Source: Mediterraneibacter gnavus ATCC 29149 (GTDB lineage Bacteria; Bacillota; Clostridia; Lachnospirales; Lachnospiraceae). Taken from it: a stretch of DNA of 64,000 bases. This document shows, one piece after another, positions 55,911 to 64,000 of the stretch. The number at the start of each line of letters is the position of its first letter. Position 1 is the first letter of the stretch. The stretch is from the NCBI RefSeq assembly GCF_008121495.1, contig NZ_CP043051.1:124001-188000 (forward strand), in the 5' to 3' direction. The translations under genes were made by a program, and so were the position numbers. The notes beneath the pieces were generated by a model, which did not search any database, was not told the origin of the DNA, and saw only the letters and a list, made by a program, of their open reading frames with translations.

Positions 55911-58901
55911 TTATGCTTCACTTTTCTTTTCTGCAGATTCCACAACCGGCGCATACACATAATTCTTTTTGAATCTGCGCTTTCTTGTGATCCACATCAC
56001 CAGGGAAAGTACAAACAATGCTCCAAATACGATCAGCAGTGTCCTTACAACATCTACCACTAAAAGGCCGGTATCTTTGATCTCTGTATCTTTTCCGATA
56101 CCGTTCATTCCGCTGGAATTTGCAATTGCATACAGGTTTCTGTGACATGCCTCTCTCATTGCGTTGACAATGACTGCATCATTTTTATAGTCTGGGAGCT
56201 GCTTTGTAACATATGGAAGCATCGCGTCAAATGTAGATACACCTGCTAATACTCCATCCACACCATTTACATACGTTGTAAGTACGTTATCTGTAATGAT
56301 CAGTCCGTCACATCCCCATTCTTCTCTGAGAATTCCTGTTACAAGCGGCTTGCTTCCACCTGACCAGGTACATCCCCAGCGTGTGTAGGCAATCATGACA
56401 CCGTTCGCATTTCCTTTTTCCACAGGAGCCTGGAATGCCTTAAGATAAATTTCTCTGGCTGCCTGCTCATTCACCCAGACTCCAAGACCGATTCGATCCT
56501 GCTCACTGTCATTGAGTGCAAAGTGTTTCATAACAACACCAACACCTTTTTCTTCGATTGCTGCCACTTCATATGCTGACATTTCTCCAGAAAGGAATCC
56601 GTCTTCACTGTAATACTCAAAGTTACGTCCACCATAAGGTGTCCTGTGAATATTATTTCCCGGTCCGTAAAGGATTGAAACGCCTGCTTTCAGACAGTTG
56701 TTTCCAATTACCTTTCCAATTTCTGTCATCAGATCGCGGTTGAATGTTGCTGCCATTACGTCCTCCGATGTAAATGCAGTTGCATCCATCTCTGTCTTAT
56801 CCGATGCGATCAGAGAAGCTGTCAGACCCTGCGGACCATTCTCATCTCTTGTTCCCGGTGCCTGTACAGATTCCAAAGGCATTGTCCAGTGGAAGGAATC
56901 TCCGATCAGAGAAACCATATCTTTAAAGCTCAGCTGATCTAACAGCTCGTCCCATGCTTCATCGTCATAGGAAAGCCCGATCATATCAACCAGTTTTTTG
57001 CCGTTTTTCGCTTTCATTGTCGGCATCTTTGCTTCTTCATAATCATCTGGATCATACTGTACATCCTGCAGATCTTCGATCATCTGCTCTGTCAGCTTCA
57101 TTTTCAGGATGGACTGCGGAAGTGTTCCTTCCCAGTCATTTCTGGATACATATGTAATCTCATCTTCTGTTCCTCCATACAGATTGATATCTGCATCAGA
57201 AAGCTGATTTTTGATTTCTGTTCCGTTTGCGGAAACTGCATATGTTGTGCTGTCAAATTTCGGATTGTTGTATTTGTATGTCAGACTGGAATTTCCGTCT
57301 GTATCCATACGTCCGTCTGTGTTGTCTACTGTGTATCCCTTTGCTGCAAGAATATTGTTCACTGCATTATGGGCATCTGTTGCAACTGTCAGATAATAGT
57401 CCCCTTCATCCAGAATATAAGTTCCTGCTCCATATGTATCATAAGAAGCCAGTTCTCTTCTATCTACTGTCATATTCAGCGTCTCAGATGCTCCCGGTGC
57501 AAGGATTTCTGTTTTTCCAAATCCACACAATGCAACGGAAGATTTTTCTACACCATTCTCAATGTCATATGCTGTATATGGAGACTGGAAGTAAACCTGA
57601 ACAGTTTCTTTTCCAGAATACTCTTTTCCTGTATTTGTTACTTTTACAGAGACTTCAAATACATCTTTTTCTTTGTTGTAAGAAACTTTCAAATCACTGT
57701 ATTTAAAATCGGTATAACTCATACCATATCCGAATGGATATGCCACGTCATCATGATATTCGTACGCTCCTGAGTTTCCAGACTGCATCACATAATCTTC
57801 ATAACGTGTCTCATAATATTTGTATCCTACGTAAATACCTTCCTGATAGATCATGTATGTTTTTGCATGTTCCGGAATGATTCCTTCTTCATATCCTTCA
57901 TACACTGTCGGCACAAAGTTCATCATTGCCGGTGCAGAGAAGTTGTCATACAGATAGGTATCCACCAGGCTTCCTGAAGGTGTCACATTTCCTGCAAGAA
58001 TCTCTGCCACTGCATTGATTCCTGAAATTCCAACATCCCCGATCCACATACATGCATCCACGTCATATTCATTATTTTTCAGAAAATCTACCTGAAGTGT
58101 ATTTGCCGAGTTGATCAGAACAACAATCTTCTTCACTTGACCGGCTTTTTTCATTTCTGCAACGTTCTGAAGCATTTCTTTTTCATTGTCATCAAGTGCC
58201 AGATAATTTGTCTCTTTGAAATCCAGATCTGCACCCTCTCCACCAATACGGGACAATACCACAATTGCTGCATCTCCATAGGATGCGACAGAATCTTTTA
58301 CATCATCTGTATACACATTCCACGGAACCTCTGTTGTCTTTTCCCCTTCTTCTGCAACCATACCTGCAGTTTTTCTGGCGTACTTGCTTCCTTCTCCTTT
58401 ACTATAGAAGTTCCAGAGTTTTTTATTGACCTCAAATCCACTTTTTTCAAGTGCTGTCTTCAATGTATCTGCCGAAGATGCATCGATATTACCGGAACCG
58501 GTACCTCCGTAAACCAGGTTTACAGAAGAGTTTGAAAAGCAGCTTACCTTCGCGCCTTTCTCCAGCGGAAGTGCGTTATTTTCATTCATCAGAAGTGCTG
58601 CACCCTCTTCTTCTACTGTTTCACAGAGCTCCAGACCATACTGATTCATTTCTTCTGTTGTTTCAAAATCAGATTCATAGTATACTGCATTTTTATCTTC
58701 ATTCTTCAACTTCCAGAATGAACCGCCGACAAACGCTGCAACTGTATTGTCAAACATCGACAAAAATACTAATATCGGAATCAGTACAATGGAAATGATC
58801 CCGCTAAAAAACGTCAGCCCCTTCCACGGACGTGTTGCTTTTCTGCGCGCCTTGCGATAGGCTTTCTTTCGCACTTTTTTCTCTTGTTTTGTTTCATTCA
58901 T
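55911..58901 (-). CDS. Membrane-anchored GH3 glycosidase with swapped domain order
   Basis: 996 residues. Basic N terminus and a membrane segment (about 31-58), then the GH3 C-domain first (about 85-400: EEEGAALLMNENNALPL, YGGTGSGNIDASSADTLK), a fibronectin-III-like part (about 420-530), then the GH3 barrel (about 650-940: ILYGPGNNIHRTPYGGRNFEYYSEDGFLSG, GVVMKHFALNDSEQDR with Lys-His, CDGLIITDNV with the presumed nucleophile Asp). A second membrane segment (about 955-975) and a basic tail follow. The barrel-last order is known in Ruminococcus beta-glucosidases. Predicted extracellular enzyme held by both ends; substrate unknown. Confidence 0.88.
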   Translation of the reverse strand: MNETKQEKKVRKKAYRKARRKATRPWKGLTFFSGIISIVLIPILVFLSMFDNTVAAFVGGSFWKLKNEDKNAVYYESDFETTEEMNQYGLELCETVEEEGAALLMNENNALPLEKGAKVSCFSNSSVNLVYGGTGSGNIDASSADTLKTALEKSGFEVNKKLWNFYSKGEGSKYARKTAGMVAEEGEKTTEVPWNVYTDDVKDSVASYGDAAIVVLSRIGGEGADLDFKETNYLALDDNEKEMLQNVAEMKKAGQVKKIVVLINSANTLQVDFLKNNEYDVDACMWIGDVGISGINAVAEILAGNVTPSGSLVDTYLYDNFSAPAMMNFVPTVYEGYEEGIIPEHAKTYMIYQEGIYVGYKYYETRYEDYVMQSGNSGAYEYHDDVAYPFGYGMSYTDFKYSDLKVSYNKEKDVFEVSVKVTNTGKEYSGKETVQVYFQSPYTAYDIENGVEKSSVALCGFGKTEILAPGASETLNMTVDRRELASYDTYGAGTYILDEGDYYLTVATDAHNAVNNILAAKGYTVDNTDGRMDTDGNSSLTYKYNNPKFDSTTYAVSANGTEIKNQLSDADINLYGGTEDEITYVSRNDWEGTLPQSILKMKLTEQMIEDLQDVQYDPDDYEEAKMPTMKAKNGKKLVDMIGLSYDDEAWDELLDQLSFKDMVSLIGDSFHWTMPLESVQAPGTRDENGPQGLTASLIASDKTEMDATAFTSEDVMAATFNRDLMTEIGKVIGNNCLKAGVSILYGPGNNIHRTPYGGRNFEYYSEDGFLSGEMSAYEVAAIEEKGVGVVMKHFALNDSEQDRIGLGVWVNEQAAREIYLKAFQAPVEKGNANGVMIAYTRWGCTWSGGSKPLVTGILREEWGCDGLIITDNVLTTYVNGVDGVLAGVSTFDAMLPYVTKQLPDYKNDAVIVNAMREACHRNLYAIANSSGMNGIGKDTEIKDTGLLVVDVVRTLLIVFGALFVLSLVMWITRKRRFKKNYVYAPVVESAEKKSEA

Positions 58902-58966
58902 TACTCAATTCCTCCCAATTGCACTCTTAGCTTAAAACATAAGAGCATTCTTTTCGCATTGATACT

Positions 58967-58995
58967 ATCTTAACAATTCCACAATTTTTACTCAA
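58967..58995 (-). promoter_or_regulatory. Promoter of the GH3 gene
   Basis: TTGAGT (58990-58995), 17-base spacer, TAAGAT (58967-58972), about 66 bases before the start codon. Upstream, 59000-59034, there is a GCACTTA..TGCGTGC imperfect repeat that could be a regulator site. Confidence 0.65.
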
Positions 58996-59034
58996 CCGCT
59001 TTTGACTAAGTGGTATTTTTGCACGCATAAGTGC

Positions 59035-59074
59035 AAAAAAGTTCCAATGTCCGAAATGCATTGGAACTTTTTGA
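59035..59074. terminator. Terminator after the histidine kinase gene
   Basis: AAAAAGTTCCAATG / CATTGGAACTTTTT, perfect stem with a 9-base loop; two bases from the kinase stop, T-run in both directions. Confidence 0.94.
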
Positions 59075-59076
59075 TA

Positions 59077-60375
59077 CTATTCTTTTATCGGAAATAAAAT
59101 TTTAAGGCAAAAACATCCATCCTTGATCTTTACCTGAAATACCCCATTGTACTTTTTCACACTGTTCTTAATACTGCGCAGTCCATATCCGTGATAAGCC
59201 TTGTCATGTTTTGTTGTTACCGGAAGATTGTCCTCAAATTCCAGCTCTTCCTCTACCGGATTCATGATCTGGACGATCAGAAACTGATGTTGTCTGTGGA
59301 TCAGTACATCGATTTGACGTTTTTCCTGTTTTTGTAAATTTTTCACACACTCAATGGCATTATCCATTGCATTTCCAAAGATCGTATACAGATCGATAGG
59401 ATGCAAAAACTCCAGACCTTTTCCATCTGCCACGCAGGAAACCACAATATTATTCTCCTTGCATGCAAGGCTCTTCTCTGTCAGGATCGTATCCAACACA
59501 TCATTTCCCGTCTTTACCATTGCTTCATAAATCTGAATGGAATCCTGAATCTCTTCGATGTATTTTTCCCGTTCTTCCTTGGTGCACATGTCCCGCAATG
59601 CTGCAATCTGGTGTTTCAGATCATGGCACTTTCGATTGATGATATCAATATTCTCTTTCGCGATCCGATAGTGCTCTTTTTGCTGTCTCCAGAGAAGATC
59701 CGAAACCAGCCGCTCCTGACGCATGGCACTCTTTTTAAATAACTCATTCTGCAGATACAATACAACCACACACAATATCTGCATCTGCAAAATACTGAAC
59801 CAGTTTCCTCCCTGCAGTCCTCCGCTTCGGTTGTTCACACACTGTTTTACAAACCACAAAAACAGGTATCCCTGCATAGCCAGCAAAACCAGCGCTGAGG
59901 TCAGCTGTCTCGGCCCAATCATAAACCGCTTATTTTCCGGAATCCAGATTGCCACTGTGTAACGGCAGACAATCACCCCGGCTGTTCCTACCAGCAGCAA
60001 AACAATCGGAAATACTTCTGCCGGGATCTCCCAGCGTTTTCGCAGTAGCCAGCAGAATACCATACTGAGTTCATAAGCAAGACACCAGGTACAGGATGCC
60101 CATACTGCATAATAAGATGCGACCGCCATCGTCATTTTTACATTCACCCACAGTGACAGCAGCATCATCACATATCCCAGTGCCATCCACATCATCGCTC
60201 CAAACCAGTTTTCCACCTGAAACAATAAAAACATCCCTGCCTGTGCCAGAAAAATTGCTGCCGCTGTCACTACAATAGAATATCGAAAATGCTTTCTTTT
60301 TGAAAAACCTACTGCATAAATAATACCAAATCCAAGATAGATCAATGTCGCCAGTATATTCACAATCCAACTCAT
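59077..60375 (-). CDS. AgrC-like GHKL sensor histidine kinase
   Basis: 432 residues. Six to seven membrane segments in the first 210 residues, a coiled linker, then the phosphoacceptor box NRKCHDLKHQIAAL (about 248-262) and a GHKL ATPase domain (GNAMDNAIECVKNL N box, HGYGLRSIKNSVKKYNG G box). Three bases after the LytTR response regulator, so the two form a two-component system. No AgrB/AgrD-like genes are nearby, so the signal is unknown; the adjacent GH3 gene is a possible target. Confidence 0.92.
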   Translation of the reverse strand: MSWIVNILATLIYLGFGIIYAVGFSKRKHFRYSIVVTAAAIFLAQAGMFLLFQVENWFGAMMWMALGYVMMLLSLWVNVKMTMAVASYYAVWASCTWCLAYELSMVFCWLLRKRWEIPAEVFPIVLLLVGTAGVIVCRYTVAIWIPENKRFMIGPRQLTSALVLLAMQGYLFLWFVKQCVNNRSGGLQGGNWFSILQMQILCVVVLYLQNELFKKSAMRQERLVSDLLWRQQKEHYRIAKENIDIINRKCHDLKHQIAALRDMCTKEEREKYIEEIQDSIQIYEAMVKTGNDVLDTILTEKSLACKENNIVVSCVADGKGLEFLHPIDLYTIFGNAMDNAIECVKNLQKQEKRQIDVLIHRQHQFLIVQIMNPVEEELEFEDNLPVTTKHDKAYHGYGLRSIKNSVKKYNGVFQVKIKDGCFCLKILFPIKE

Positions 60376-60377
60376 CG

Positions 60378-61082
60378 TTAATTTCCTTCTCCTACGTAGT
60401 CCATCAGTGCATTCAGGAAGGTATTCTTTTTACGCTGACTGATCTCCAGCTCTTTTCCTGCTACAATCACCGTACTGTCCCTGACCTCTGTCACATATTT
60501 CAAATTTACGATATACCAGTGGTTACACTTTACAAAGTGATAGGGGGAAAGCATATCCAACGCATTCTTTATCGTCCCACGTACCACATATTCGCCTTCA
60601 CTCGTGTGATAATACAACATTCTGTTCTGTATTTCCACATAATAGATTTCCTCCACAGGAACCTTCTTGACCGAATCCTGCTGCTTTAAGAGAATCTCTT
60701 TTTCTATTTTCTGAATCCGCCCGATAGCTCTTGTAAGCTTCAATGAAAAGGTGTAGTAATTTACCGGCTTCATGACAAAATCTAAAGCTCCCACAGAATA
60801 TCCGCGAATTGCATACTGGATCATATTCGTGATGAACATCAGTACAACGTCTTCATCTGCCTGACGGATTTTCTCCGCGGCTTCCATCCCATTCATCCCG
60901 GGCATCTCAATATCCAGAATCACAATATCATAAACGGGACTGTACCCCTCAATCAGCTCTTTCGCATCTGAAAAAGCAGTCAACTGAATATCCTCACCAT
61001 TCTCTTTCTGATATTTTTGTATATATTTTTCAATTTTTGCTAAAAACGCTGCATCATCATCCGCAATTGCAATCCGAATCAC
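60378..61082 (-). CDS. LytTR-family response regulator
   Basis: 234 residues, start GTG 61082 behind GGAGGTG. Receiver domain 1-120 (IAIADDDAAF acidic pocket, DIVILDIEMPGMNGMEAAE phospho-Asp near 54, KPVNYYTF Lys) and LytTR DNA-binding domain about 135-232 (IYYVEIQNRMLYYHTSEGEY, FVKCNHWYIVNLKYV). Partner of the downstream GHKL kinase. Confidence 0.95.
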   Translation of the reverse strand: MIRIAIADDDAAFLAKIEKYIQKYQKENGEDIQLTAFSDAKELIEGYSPVYDIVILDIEMPGMNGMEAAEKIRQADEDVVLMFITNMIQYAIRGYSVGALDFVMKPVNYYTFSLKLTRAIGRIQKIEKEILLKQQDSVKKVPVEEIYYVEIQNRMLYYHTSEGEYVVRGTIKNALDMLSPYHFVKCNHWYIVNLKYVTEVRDSTVIVAGKELEISQRKKNTFLNALMDYVGEGN

Positions 61083-61144
61083 TCTCTCACCTCCATTTTT
61101 TGTATTTCTTTTTGTTGTACTATAAAACCTGTCTCAAGATCCTT

Positions 61145-62626
61145 TCACCGATTCAAAAGCCGTTTTTTGATTGTCTCTCCGTTTTCCATCGAGATATATG
61201 GAATCTCCTGTTTCCGGTTTGCAGTCGATGCAAGCAGATGAACCTCTCCTTTTTGAAGCTTCACCACTCTGGCAAATATGTTTTGTGAAAATTCTACATA
61301 TTGAATATCTTTGTAAGATATGTAACAAATTGCTCTTCCAAAATATCCATTTACAATCGCCATATGGCTTACCCCCACAGTGCTTCCCGCCGTCAGGAAA
61401 TATGCAAGAACAAGCAATATCATCCATATGCTAAAAATAAGCACTCCCAAAATAATTTCCTTTTGGAACTCCGGAAAATAATAAACAGAAAGCAGTGCTC
61501 CTGCGACAAGAAACAATGCAAAAAGAACTGCCGGCCAAATCCAGGCAATCCATGTTGCTATTGGCTGCCGTACAGTCTGCATCTGTACTGCTTCATAAAA
61601 TTCAGGAAGTAATAAGCGAATCCGCTCTTCCATTTGATTTCGTTTACAGTACGGAAGAAAAAAAGATTGGGTTTCCGCGGCATCATCCCCCATTCCGATA
61701 TTGATGATCTCTGCTGTATATCTCCCGGTCAGTCTTGCAAAAAATGTTTGCTTTAACTTCAGTGCGCTGATTTTCTCTGCCGGAATTGTGTAATTTACTT
61801 TTTTCAAAATCCCATAACGAATGTATAATTTATTTTCATTCCGATCGATTTTAAAATCATAATACTGAATAAATCCTTTTACAATATTCCATATGGCAGA
61901 ACTGAATATGGCGATCAGCATAAGAACGCTTAACAGCATTTTTACAATACTTTCTCCCACACTGACAGAATGTATCACTTGCAGAACCATCCCTGCCGCT
62001 CCGACAACGCATCCAATTACTACCAATACGGAAAGCAGATTGACAGAAAACAGCCCATGTGTAAAAATATCCCCCATATTCGTTTGAATCGCCCAGTGAT
62101 CTTTGTCTTCTTTCGAATATTTCTCCTCAAAGCCTCCTTCCTGTCCCTGCATTAACTTCATCACATATAATCGAAACTGCTCAGCCTCCGCCTTTTTCAA
62201 TATGATCTTTACATCTGTTTTATCTGATGTAGACATACTGTTCGTATCCAGCTTCACTTTACATGTTCCAAGAAGCATTTCCAACAAATTCTGCTCTGTA
62301 TTTACATTCGAAATATTTTTGAGACCAATTGTATTTTTCTTTTTATTCCATGTATTACGCTCAATCACGATACTGTTGTCACAGATCGAAATGTAAGTCT
62401 TCGACCAGATGATCCACTGATATAAAAATATCAGCAGAAAAACCGCCAATATCACTCCGCCGCCAATATATACCGTGAGACTTAATTCTTCCGATGACCC
62501 CTTTTCAATATAATCAATTACATCGTCGATGTTCGTAAAAGACAACACAAAAAGAATTCCAAATGTTGCTCCCAACTGCTCCAGTATCACGGAAATGTGA
62601 TTGCGAAATCTGATCTTATTCTCCAT
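61145..62626 (-). CDS. Membrane protein with repeated bacterial PH (bPH2) domains, YdbT-like
   Basis: 493 residues with three pairs of membrane segments (about 13-30/50-68, 175-200/225-250, 375-398/405-430), each followed by a bPH2 domain (ISICDNSIVIERNTWNKKKNTIGLKNI; LYIRYGILKKVNYTIPAEKISAL; GYFGRAICYISYKDIQYVEF). Same architecture as Bacillus YdbT. The role is unproven; in Bacillus YdbS-YdbT protect against some bacteriocins. It overlaps the preceding YdbS-like gene by 11 bases. Confidence 0.88.
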   Translation of the reverse strand: MENKIRFRNHISVILEQLGATFGILFVLSFTNIDDVIDYIEKGSSEELSLTVYIGGGVILAVFLLIFLYQWIIWSKTYISICDNSIVIERNTWNKKKNTIGLKNISNVNTEQNLLEMLLGTCKVKLDTNSMSTSDKTDVKIILKKAEAEQFRLYVMKLMQGQEGGFEEKYSKEDKDHWAIQTNMGDIFTHGLFSVNLLSVLVVIGCVVGAAGMVLQVIHSVSVGESIVKMLLSVLMLIAIFSSAIWNIVKGFIQYYDFKIDRNENKLYIRYGILKKVNYTIPAEKISALKLKQTFFARLTGRYTAEIINIGMGDDAAETQSFFLPYCKRNQMEERIRLLLPEFYEAVQMQTVRQPIATWIAWIWPAVLFALFLVAGALLSVYYFPEFQKEIILGVLIFSIWMILLVLAYFLTAGSTVGVSHMAIVNGYFGRAICYISYKDIQYVEFSQNIFARVVKLQKGEVHLLASTANRKQEIPYISMENGETIKKRLLNR

Positions 62627-63101
62627 CTTCTTCCCTCTGTTCTTTCACAATCTCATTGATACGTTTCTGTAGATTTTCTGCAATTTTTTCCGCCTTTTCT
62701 TCCTCCAGAAAGCGAAGCGTTACATCTCCTCCTGCGGTAGTAACAGTCACTTTTGCCACATGAAAGATCTGATCAATCGGACCTTTTGATATCTCAAGCT
62801 TATGCAGACGTTCAATCGGCACAATATTTCTCTTCACAAAGAGATACCCTTCCCGTATATCAATACATTCCTCATTAATACTGTATCGATATCTGTTATA
62901 ACGGAAATAAGGTTCTACCAGCATGGAGACTGCCGCATAAATCAGCAGAACAGCTGAAATCCATCTTCCAATTTCAATCTGTTTTGGAATCAGCCAGAAG
63001 ATATTCACGATCCCGATTAAAACAATAAAGATCACATCGCCGATTATTTCCGCAGTATACATGCACCCCAATGCCCGTCTGGAAAGCTTTTCATATGCCA
63101 T
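62616..63101 (-). CDS. Single bPH2-domain membrane protein, YdbS-like
   Basis: 161 residues: two membrane segments (about 16-35, 42-62) then one bPH2 domain (YRYSINEECIDIREGYLFVKRNIVPIERLHKLEISKGPIDQIFHVAKVTVTTAGG). Partner of the YdbT-like protein encoded directly downstream. AGGGAGAAG precedes ATG 63101. Sixteen bases after the Rpn remnant. Confidence 0.9.
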   Translation of the reverse strand: MAYEKLSRRALGCMYTAEIIGDVIFIVLIGIVNIFWLIPKQIEIGRWISAVLLIYAAVSMLVEPYFRYNRYRYSINEECIDIREGYLFVKRNIVPIERLHKLEISKGPIDQIFHVAKVTVTTAGGDVTLRFLEEEKAEKIAENLQKRINEIVKEQREEDGE

Positions 63102-63117
63102 ACATTTCTTCTCCCTT

Positions 63118-63568
63118 TTATTCCAATTCCTGTATCAATTCAGAAATCAACTTTTCGTCCTCTTCCAACTCTTCTGCAATTTCAGAAACCGACATTTTCT
63201 TTAGCAATTTCTTTTGAATCAGTTCCTTTAGAAGTTCCCGTCTGCCGGACAATTTTCCTCTCTCTTCTCCTTCCTTTATACCGGATAGTCTGCCTTCTTC
63301 CCATCCCTCTTCCCAGGATGCCTCCCGCTCCTGCCTCATATGCTTTTCTTCATCATATTCATAGATACTCACTTGCTTCGCCTCCGCTCGGTTTTGTGTC
63401 AAAAACTCTGCCAGAATATCTTCCTCAATACATTCGCGGATTGCCTGCTCCACAGCCTCACTGATGGGCATTGTACAGATCGAGCAATTCCTTCTTATCC
63501 TGATAGAGCATGGCAAAAATACGTGACTTGTACAGTCTGTTTGCCGGGAGTTCTGTGGTTTGCTTCAT
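63118..63568 (-). pseudogene. Internally deleted Rpn-family (PD-(D/E)XK) nuclease/transposase-like gene
   Basis: Two frames are joined. 63568-63458 (AGGAGG, ATG) reads MKQTTELPANRLYKSRIFAM and ends LDLYNAHQ, the typical start of Lachnospiraceae Rpn-family proteins. From 63471 another frame reads MPISEAVEQAIRECIEEDIL, then a charged EEGWEEGRLSGIKEGEERGK helix and a coiled tail, the typical C-terminal third of the same family. The nuclease core between them (probably well over 100 residues) is missing and the frame shifts at the junction, near LYNA/MPIS. Judged non-functional; the 3' frame might still yield a 118-residue helical protein. Confidence 0.75.
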
Positions 63569-63848
63569 AAAGCTTCCTCCTTTAATTGAATCGTTACAGG
63601 AGGTTTTCAATCCGACATCTTTCTTCTAAAAACCTCTCTGCTGTTTTAAGTTGATATCAAAGCATAGAGATTTTCCGATATGACTTTAGAATAAAAGATG
63701 CGGAATGGTTCCGCTTAGAAAACCAGAAATAATGCTTTCCTGTATTGTAACACGATTGCACAGAAAGAGGAAGAAGAATTTTTTCTTTTTCAGTAAATAT
63801 CCAATGTATTCATCTGAAATGCTATCTAACCGTATAATTCATGTTTCC
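63569..63848. other. Non-coding gap upstream of the Rpn remnant
   Basis: About 280 bases with no gene. An 8-bp inverted repeat GAGGTTTT/AAAACCTC lies at 63600-63636, just upstream of the remnant's ribosome site; the rest is AT-rich without a clear promoter. Confidence 0.5.
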
Positions 63849-63884
63849 AAAAAACGACGCCGGACTTTCCCCGGCGCCGTTTCT
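63849..63884 (-). terminator. Terminator of the gene entering from the right edge
   Basis: CGGCGCCGG / CCGGCGTCG (one mismatch, 7-base loop) followed by TTTTTT on the minus strand, about 40 bases after the stop at 63921. Confidence 0.88.
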
Positions 63885-63920
63885 TTCAAACCATTGATTC
63901 AATTTTACTTTTCAAAAGAA

Positions 63921-64000
63921 TTAGTCTTCTTTTGCTGTACCGTCATAGAGATTTACCAATCCCTTCAGGTATTCGTATCTTTCCATAGCCTCAGCCTCAT
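63921..64000 (-). CDS. 3' end of an unrecognised gene (cut by window edge)
   Basis: The last 25 or so codons of a minus-strand gene: EAEAMERYEYLKGLVNLYDG then TAKED and TAA. Helical and acidic; too short to assign. The strong terminator downstream supports a real gene end. Confidence 0.6.
   Translation of the reverse strand, partial: EAEAMERYEYLKGLVNLYDGTAKED

Noticed and set aside
60378..62640. An agrB/agrD quorum-sensing pair near the AgrC-like kinase
   Set aside because: Neighbouring genes are bPH2 proteins and GH3; no cysteine-protease membrane protein or short AgrD-like ORF is seen.

Overview
The window looks like a chromosomal segment of a gut Lachnospiraceae (Clostridia), close to the Ruminococcus gnavus/torques/faecis (Mediterraneibacter) group. 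The evidence is a Clostridia-type SCIFF ranthipeptide locus, SpoVT, a TIGR04086 membrane protein, a folate ECF transporter under a THF riboswitch, pyruvate phosphate dikinase, the three-part anaerobic glycerol-3-phosphate dehydrogenase, a mucin/HMO-type GH29 fucosidase with a sortase-like KTGD tail, and single-chain glycyl-tRNA synthetase. No rRNA, tRNA, CRISPR array, prophage or complete insertion sequence was seen. Almost everything is on the minus strand; the exceptions are yqeY-glycosyltransferase-plsY-like (14.3-16.5 kb) and two short remnants.

Layout by position (the minus-strand operons read from right to left). 0-1.1 kb: 5' part of recJ. 1.4-6.8 kb: large secreted multidomain GH29 fucosidase with its own promoter and terminator. 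6.9-12.3 kb: SCIFF locus (TIGR04086 protein, spoVT, an SCIFF precursor peptide of 47 residues, its radical SAM maturase, and a SecDF that has lost conserved acidic residues). 12.4-14 kb: Na/Pi cotransporter. 14.3-16.5 kb: yqeY, MGDG/UgtP-type glycosyltransferase, PlsY-like protein. 16.5-17.3 kb: folT with a THF riboswitch. 17.3-19 kb: SseB and a MerR regulator that faces an intact MerR-type promoter with almost no gene behind it. 19.2-26.5 kb: seven-gene operon (small membrane protein, second SecDF, KtrB, KtrA, PiT, DUF47, DUF368/PopT). 26.5-31.6 kb: cyclophilin lipoprotein, ppdK, M18 aminopeptidase. 31.6-36.9 kb: purine operon (adenine deaminase-like, adenine deaminase, NCS2 permease) behind a structured leader. 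37-43.4 kb: glyS, then M16C peptidase-era-yqzL-recO. 43.5-55.4 kb: glycerol genes (glpP, glpK; glpA/glpB-like/DUF1667) separated by an AT-rich maltodextrin cassette (LacI, ABC transporter, GH13). 55.4-61.1 kb: a decayed fragment, a membrane-anchored domain-swapped GH3, and a GHKL/LytTR two-component pair. 61.1-63.6 kb: two bacterial PH-domain proteins and an internally deleted Rpn-family gene. The window ends in the 3' end of an unrecognised gene.

How they fit together: GH29, GH13 plus its ABC importer, and GH3 point to host- and diet-glycan use. The glp block handles glycerol-3-phosphate. The purine operon imports and deaminates purines. Two SecDF proteins, a SCIFF peptide system, a lipid-carrier transporter and phosphate/potassium transport make the 7-26 kb stretch an envelope and export region. 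Several starts were moved inward using visible Shine-Dalgarno sites or promoters (fucosidase, Na/Pi cotransporter, yqeY, DUF47, recO, M16C peptidase, glpA, glpK, lacI, malF-like, second adenine deaminase). The SCIFF peptide, a Cys-rich small ORF, a nine-codon ORF and two decayed genes are too short to appear in long-ORF gene calls.
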